From: Pseudomonadota bacterium
Lineage (GTDB): Bacteria; Pseudomonadota; Alphaproteobacteria; Rhizobiales; Rhizobiaceae
Direction: 5' to 3'
DNA: 11,676 bases
Assembly: GCA_023419995.1 (NCBI GenBank)
Contig: JAEZXF010000573.1
Coordinates: 1-11,676 of the forward strand
Shown here: piece by piece, positions 8,465 to 11,676 of the stretch
Numbering within the stretch: the first letter of the stretch is position 1
Layout of the letters: every line of letters begins with the position of its first letter
Position numbers and translations under genes: made by a program
Notes under the pieces: model-generated
What the model saw: the letters and a program-made list of their open reading frames with translations, nothing else
What the model was told of the DNA's origin: nothing
Database searches by the model: none

Positions 8465-9613
8465 TCAGGTCGTCCGGCCCGCGCGCTCGCGGGCGATGAT
8501 GTTCTTCATGATGTGCGCGGTGCCGTCGCCGATCTGCAGCCCCAGCACGTCGCGCAGGCGTTGCTGGAAGGGCAGGTCCTCGGCGTAGCCGGCATGGCCG
8601 TGGATCAGAAGGCAGGCGTGGATCGCCTCGTAGGCCAGCAGCGGCGGCCACCACTTGGTCATCGCCGCCTCGGCCGTGTGCGGCAGCCCCTGGTCCTTCA
8701 GCCACAGCGCGTTGAGCGACATCAGCCGCGCCGCCTCGACCCTGGTGTCGAAGTCGGCGAGCTGGTGGGTGATGCCCTGGAAGGCCGAGAGCGGCTGGCC
8801 GAAGGCGCGGCGCTGGCCGATGTAGGCCCATGTCTCGTCGAGGCTGGCGCGCGCCGTGCCGAGGCATTGCAGACCGATCAGGGAGCGCGAGAAGTCGAAG
8901 CCCTGCATGACCTGGCCGAAGCCGCGCCCCTCCTCCCCCAGCAGGTTCTCGGCCGGGACGCGGACATTGTCGAACCAGATCGAGCCGTGGCCGATCGCGT
9001 TCTGCCCCATGTTGGAGAACTTCGAGGTGGTGATGCCGGGCAGGTCGAGCGGCACGAGGATGGCGGAGACGCCGCGCGCCCGCTCCTCCGGCCGGCCGGT
9101 GCGGGCGAAGGTGACGACGCCCCCGGCGATCTGGTTGGCGGAGATCGAGGTCTTCTCGCCGTTCAGCACGTAGCAGTCGCCGTCGCGCTCCATCCTGAGG
9201 CCGAGGCTGGCGGCGTCCGAGCCGCCCTTCGGCTCGGTCAGGGCGATGGCCAGCAGCAGCTCGCCCGCCGTCAGCCCGCGCAGCCAGTCGCGGGCGACTT
9301 CGGGCCGGGCGAAGCTGGCGAGGATCTGCCCGTTGAGCGAGGCGAGCAGCGAGACATAGGCGAAGGAGAAGTCGGCCTTGGCGATCTCCTCGATGATCGC
9401 GCCGGAGCAGAGATAGCTTGCCCCCATGCCGCCGAAGGCCTCGGGCAGTTCGGGCGCGATCAGGCCGAGCGACCCCATCTCGCGCAGCAGGCCGCGGTCG
9501 AAGGCGCCGGCCTTCTCGCGCGCCAGGTAGCCGGGCGCGACGCGGTCCTGCGCGAAGCGGCGCGCCACGTCGCGGATCTGGTCCAGCTCCTCGCTGTCGA
9601 AGATCGTTCTCAT
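8465..9613 (-). CDS. aliB: Acyl-CoA dehydrogenase, probable cyclohexanecarboxyl-CoA dehydrogenase (AliB)
   Basis: This 382-residue FAD enzyme should oxidise cyclohexanecarboxyl-CoA to cyclohex-1-enecarboxyl-CoA, passing electrons to ETF. The full family fold is present: N-terminal helical part (to about 120), FAD/substrate segment LAIALTEPKGGSDAASL (121-137), VLNGEKTSISANQIA (149-163), RRAFGQPLSAFQGI (268-281), and IHGHAGYAED (337-346). At the catalytic position near the C-terminus the sequence is QIGDGTAHIMK, so Asp363 stands where medium- and short-chain enzymes carry Glu. The alternative Glu of isovaleryl-CoA dehydrogenases (helix G, LDLER) is also absent (FDFSR, 239-243). The start at 9613 has GGAGG 5 nt upstream. 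An upstream in-frame ATG would add 29 low-complexity residues and run into the intergenic hairpin. AliB is favoured by badI/badH next door; another acyl-CoA substrate remains possible. Confidence 0.82.
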   Translation of the reverse strand: MRTIFDSEELDQIRDVARRFAQDRVAPGYLAREKAGAFDRGLLREMGSLGLIAPELPEAFGGMGASYLCSGAIIEEIAKADFSFAYVSLLASLNGQILASFARPEVARDWLRGLTAGELLLAIALTEPKGGSDAASLGLRMERDGDCYVLNGEKTSISANQIAGGVVTFARTGRPEERARGVSAILVPLDLPGITTSKFSNMGQNAIGHGSIWFDNVRVPAENLLGEEGRGFGQVMQGFDFSRSLIGLQCLGTARASLDETWAYIGQRRAFGQPLSAFQGITHQLADFDTRVEAARLMSLNALWLKDQGLPHTAEAAMTKWWPPLLAYEAIHACLLIHGHAGYAEDLPFQQRLRDVLGLQIGDGTAHIMKNIIARERAGRTT

Positions 9614-9618
9614 CGTTT

Positions 9619-9662
9619 CCTCCCATGCCCCCGAAGGGACGGCCTCCGATGCCCCCGAGGGG
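9619..9662 (-). repeat. Two-copy direct repeat carrying the aliB ribosome site
   Basis: Two 20-nt units, 9619-9638 and 9643-9662, agree at 18 of 20 positions with a 24-nt period. On the minus strand each ends in a GGAGG-containing stretch: the copy nearer aliB is its ribosome site, and the other lies 24 nt upstream. Each unit can also form a small GC hairpin (CCCC-TC-GGGG and CCC-TTCG-GGG). A partial third ATGCCCC lies at the edge of the adjacent hairpin. Confidence 0.75.
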
Positions 9663-9663
9663 C

Positions 9664-9704
9664 GGGCATGCGCGACGGCCCTCCTGCCGTCCCCGCGCAT
9701 GCCC
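9664..9704 (-). other. Long intercistronic hairpin between badI and aliB
   Basis: The outer arms GGGCATGCGC and GCGCATGCCC pair over 10 bp, and the inner arms GACGGC and GCCGTC over 6 bp, around a 6-nt loop with a 3-nt one-sided bulge. The stem begins 8 nt after the badI stop. It is not followed by a T-run, so it is more likely an RNA-processing, stability or attenuation element that sets badHI apart from the downstream genes than a full terminator. Confidence 0.6.
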
Positions 9705-9712
9705 CTGGCGGG

Positions 9713-10495
9713 TCAGCCGGTGAACCTGCGGAAGTCGGGCTTGCGCCTTTCCTTGAAGGCGATGCCGCCTTCCTTGCTTTCGTCGGTGTCGTAGTAGAGC
9801 GAGAGCGCATACATCCCGAGGCCGGCGATGCCGCGCTGGTGCTCGGTGTCGGCGTTGAAGGAGCGCTTGGCGATGGCGATCGCCGTCGGCGACTTCTCCA
9901 TGATCTCGGCGCACCACCGGTCGACCTCGGCATCGAGCTGGTCGTCGGGGACGACGGTGTTGACCAGCCCCATCGCCAGCGCCTCGGCTGCGGAATAGCG
10001 GCGGCACATGTACCACATCTCGCGGGCCTTCTTCTCGCCGACCACGCGAGCGAGGAAGGCGGTGCCGTAGCCCGGATCGACCGAGCCGACCTTCGGCCCG
10101 GCCTGGCCGAACACGGCCTTCTCGCCGGCGATGGTGAAGTCGCAGATCGTGCACAGCACGTTGCCGCCGCCGATGGCGAAGCCCTGCACCTTGGCGATCA
10201 CCGGCTTGGGCACGTCGCGGATGATCGAGTGCAGCTCCTCCATCGGCAGGCCGATGGTGCCGCGCCCGTCATACTGGCCCTCGTGGGCCGACTGGTCGCC
10301 GCCGGTGCAGAACGCCTTGTCGCCCGCCCCGGCCAGCACGATGACGCCGACCTTCCTGTCCCATCCCGCCCTGTTGAAGGCGTGGATCAGCTCTTCGCAG
10401 GTCTTGCCGCGAAAGGCGTTGTACTTGTCGGGCCGGTTGATCGTGATCTTGGCGACGCCGTCGGCGACGTCGAACAGGATGTCTTCGTAAACCAT
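9713..10495 (-). CDS. badI: 2-ketocyclohexanecarboxyl-CoA hydrolase (BadI)
   Basis: This 260-residue crotonase-fold enzyme opens the ring of 2-ketocyclohexanecarboxyl-CoA by hydrolytic C-C cleavage to give pimeloyl-CoA. Its length equals that of Rhodopseudomonas palustris BadI, and long stretches match that protein as I remember it: INRPDKYNAFRG (19-30), FCTGGDQS (62-69), YDGRGTIGLPMEELH (75-89), AIGGGNVL (107-114), VGSVDPGYGTAFLARVVGEK (136-155). The GGDQ motif and the Asp140/Tyr143 region are shared with MenB-type enzymes, which run the reverse type of Claisen chemistry. The start ATG has GAGGA 8 nt upstream, overlapping the badH stop 11 nt away, so badH and badI are probably coupled. The function is the firmest in the pathway part of the window. 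Confidence 0.95.
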   Translation of the reverse strand: MVYEDILFDVADGVAKITINRPDKYNAFRGKTCEELIHAFNRAGWDRKVGVIVLAGAGDKAFCTGGDQSAHEGQYDGRGTIGLPMEELHSIIRDVPKPVIAKVQGFAIGGGNVLCTICDFTIAGEKAVFGQAGPKVGSVDPGYGTAFLARVVGEKKAREMWYMCRRYSAAEALAMGLVNTVVPDDQLDAEVDRWCAEIMEKSPTAIAIAKRSFNADTEHQRGIAGLGMYALSLYYDTDESKEGGIAFKERRKPDFRRFTG

Positions 10496-10506
10496 TCGTA
10501 TCTTCC

Positions 10507-11277
10507 TCAGCCGTGCATGGTCAGGCCGCCCGAGACCGAGATCACCTGGCCGGTGATGAAGGCCGCGTCGTCGCTGGACAGGAATAGGATGGCGCCGGGC
10601 AGGTCGTCCGGCCGGCCGAGCCGGCCGAGCGGCACGGCCTTGGTGAAGGCGGCGCGCAGCTTCTCCTTGTCGCCGGCGGCCGCCATGAAGTTCTCCAGCA
10701 TGCCGGTCTCGGTGACGCCAGGGCACACCACGTTGAAGGTGATGCCGTGGCGGGCATGCTCGCGCGCCAGCGTCTTCGAGAAGGCGATCACCCCGGCCTT
10801 GCAGGCCGCGTAGACCGACTCGCCCGACGAGCCGCCCCGGCCGGCATCCGAGCCGATGGAGACGACGCGCCCCGCAACGCCGCGCGCGACCATCGAGGCG
10901 AGCACCGGCTTGGTGACGTTGAGGACCGCGCGCAGGTTGATGTCGATGATCTTCGCCCAGAAATCCGGCTCAGACTTGAGGAACGGCACGAAGATGTCCC
11001 AGCCGACATTGTTGACGAGAATGTCGATCGGCCCGAACTCCGCCTCGACGCGAGCGACCGCCGCGGCGGTCGCGTCGTAGTCCGTCAGGTCGACGACCAT
11101 CGCCGCCGCCTCGCCGCCGGCGGCGCGGATCGCATCGACCACACCCGCTGCGGCTTCGGCGCCGAGATCGGCGACCACGACGCGCGCGCCTTCCTCGGCG
11201 AAGCGCCGGCACGTGGCGGAACCGATCCCACCACCGCCGCCAGTTACGACAACTACTTTCCCATTCAACCCGCGCAC
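10507..11277 (-). CDS. badH: 2-hydroxycyclohexanecarboxyl-CoA dehydrogenase (BadH), SDR family
   Basis: This 256-residue short-chain dehydrogenase oxidises 2-hydroxycyclohexanecarboxyl-CoA to the 2-keto thioester, the substrate of the neighbouring BadI. Visible features are the nucleotide loop TGGGGGIG (12-19), Asp37 at the end of the second strand (favouring NAD over NADP), NNVG (89-92), Ser143, and the Tyr156-x3-Lys160 catalytic pair in VYAACK. The C-terminus ends TGQVISVSGGLTMHG. The start is taken as GTG at 11277 because GGGAG lies 6 nt upstream, the product then has the usual BadH length, and the reading begins VRGLNGK with the Rossmann strand next. An ATG 37 codons earlier is open but lies upstream of the expected transcription start. 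It is the first gene of the long minus-strand operon. Confidence 0.92.
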   Translation of the reverse strand: MRGLNGKVVVVTGGGGGIGSATCRRFAEEGARVVVADLGAEAAAGVVDAIRAAGGEAAAMVVDLTDYDATAAAVARVEAEFGPIDILVNNVGWDIFVPFLKSEPDFWAKIIDINLRAVLNVTKPVLASMVARGVAGRVVSIGSDAGRGGSSGESVYAACKAGVIAFSKTLAREHARHGITFNVVCPGVTETGMLENFMAAAGDKEKLRAAFTKAVPLGRLGRPDDLPGAILFLSSDDAAFITGQVISVSGGLTMHG

Positions 11278-11283
11278 ACGCTT

Positions 11284-11288
11284 CTCCC
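11284..11288 (-). promoter_or_regulatory. Ribosome binding site that fixes the GTG start of badH
   Basis: On the minus strand GGGAG stands 6 nt before the GTG at 11277. The in-frame ATG at 11388 has no such site, so this site decides the start. Confidence 0.7.
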
Positions 11289-11388
11289 GCTCTCCCGGAG
11301 GCAAGGCCAGATCGTCCGCAGAACGGCCGCTTCCCGGCCGCACTGCGTCAAAACCCTTCGCCGCTTGATCGACGGCCTCCCGGATCAT

Positions 11389-11417
11389 GAGGTAGCGATT
11401 CAGGAAAGATATGTCAA
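11389..11417 (-). promoter_or_regulatory. Candidate promoter of the badH operon
   Basis: On the minus strand a perfect TTGACA (11417-11412) is followed after 17 nt by TACCTC (11394-11389), a poor -10 match. Transcription would start near 11382 and leave a leader of about 105 nt before badH. The TTGACA lies across the centre and one arm of the palindrome at 11403-11426, so a bound repressor would block polymerase. The leader (11278-11388) holds no other signal I recognise. Confidence 0.45.
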
Positions 11418-11426
11418 TATATTTCC
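11403..11426. promoter_or_regulatory. Palindromic operator, probable BadR (MarR-family) site
   Basis: The 10-nt arms GGAAAGATAT and ATATATTTCC are separated by GTCA, and 9 of 10 arm positions pair. It is a conspicuous AT-rich island in GC-rich DNA, exactly between the divergent badH and badR genes. MarR proteins bind as dimers to such inverted repeats, often in the gap next to their own gene. It overlaps the candidate -35 box for badH and may also cover a weak badR promoter (TATGAA at 11429-11434). The protein that binds is inferred from position. Confidence 0.6.
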
Positions 11427-11496
11427 GTTATGAATCGATGGACACGGCCGGCGAATGGCGCTTGACCCCGTCCTTCACGGGAGGCAGATTGCAGCG

Positions 11497-11676
11497 ATGG
11501 TGAAAGATGTTGACCGATTTCGCGACCTGTCGCTGGGCCTGAGCAACCGGCTCTTCTTCCGACTCTACCAGTGCGCCAACATGCTGCATAAGACCGGCAC
11601 GCGGGCGCTCGACGACTACCGCATCACGACCCAGCAATGGGCCGTTCTCGGCGCCCTCACCCGCCCGGCCTTCGCC
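11497..11676 (+). CDS. badR: MarR-family regulator, probable BadR (N-terminal part, cut by the window edge)
   Basis: Only the first 60 residues are present, with no stop before the window ends. They read MVKDVDRFRDLSLGLSNRLF onward, then FRLYQCANMLHKTGTRAL and ITTQQWAVLGAL. This is the MarR pattern of a dimerisation helix followed by the start of the winged-helix domain (TTQQWAVLGAL). The NRLFFRLYQCANMLHKTGTRA stretch (residues 17-37) resembles BadR of R. palustris as I recall it. That regulator controls the alicyclic ring-cleavage genes and is relieved by a pathway CoA thioester. It diverges from badH across 219 nt containing the palindrome. GGGAGG lies 12 nt before the chosen ATG, a long spacing. 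An in-frame ATG at 11455 would add 14 residues but lacks a clear ribosome site. Confidence 0.8.
   Translation, partial: MVKDVDRFRDLSLGLSNRLFFRLYQCANMLHKTGTRALDDYRITTQQWAVLGALTRPAFA

Noticed and set aside
9614..9700. N-terminal extension of AliB from an ATG at 9700
   Set aside because: It would be encoded by the hairpin and repeats of the gap. GGAGG 5 nt before the ATG at 9613 gives a normal N-terminus.
10608..10632. Tandem 9-nt repeat (CCGGCCGAG) inside badH
   Set aside because: It encodes the conserved GRLGRPDD stretch common in SDR enzymes, so protein conservation plus GC bias explains it.
11364..11381. TTGAT half-site as an FNR/AadR box upstream of badH
   Set aside because: The second half (ATCAA after 4 nt) is missing; the sequence continues GGCCT. 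A lone 5-nt match is not evidence.
11278..11388. N-terminal extension of BadH starting at ATG 11388
   Set aside because: The extra 37 residues do not resemble SDR proteins and lack a ribosome site. The GTG at 11277 has GGGAG at good spacing and gives the normal length.

Overview
The window is GC-rich and compact. Nine genes are packed head to tail on the minus strand (badH at the right down to a periplasmic binding protein at the left), with a MarR-type regulator diverging at the right edge and a separate creatinase gene at the left. The high GC, the strong Shine-Dalgarno sites and the close match of the right-hand genes to the Rhodopseudomonas palustris bad/ali set suggest an alphaproteobacterium, though a GC-rich betaproteobacterium is not excluded.

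Right part (about 8465-11676): badR (partial, plus strand) faces badH, badI and an aliB-type acyl-CoA dehydrogenase on the minus strand. These are steps of the CoA-thioester route for alicyclic acids. AliB oxidises cyclohexanecarboxyl-CoA to cyclohex-1-enecarboxyl-CoA, BadH oxidises 2-hydroxycyclohexanecarboxyl-CoA to the 2-keto form, and BadI opens the ring to pimeloyl-CoA. The hydratase between AliB and BadH (BadK) is not in the window, nor is any benzoyl-CoA reductase subunit. The badR-badH gap holds a near-perfect palindrome overlapping a TTGACA box, a good candidate BadR operator.

Middle (1622-8439): a complete Liv/HAAT-type ABC importer in the order livG, acyl-CoA ligase, livH, livM, livF, binding protein. 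The ligase sits inside the transporter cluster, overlapping livG by 11 nt and only 2 nt from livH. Spacing from badH to the binding protein never exceeds 99 nt, so the nine genes probably form one operon for uptake, CoA activation and ring cleavage of an alicyclic or related carboxylic acid. The transported substrate itself is inferred, not shown.

Left (1-1621): a GC-rich hairpin after the binding-protein gene is a likely terminator. The creatinase gene (creatine to sarcosine plus urea) then has its own 260-nt upstream region and a weak candidate promoter. It looks like a separate unit.

There is no gene-free stretch above 300 nt. No tRNA, rRNA, CRISPR, insertion sequence, integrase or origin was seen. 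The most interesting points are the pathway-transporter-ligase arrangement, the palindromic operator, an Asp in place of the usual catalytic Glu in the dehydrogenase, and a repeat/hairpin-rich gap between badI and aliB.
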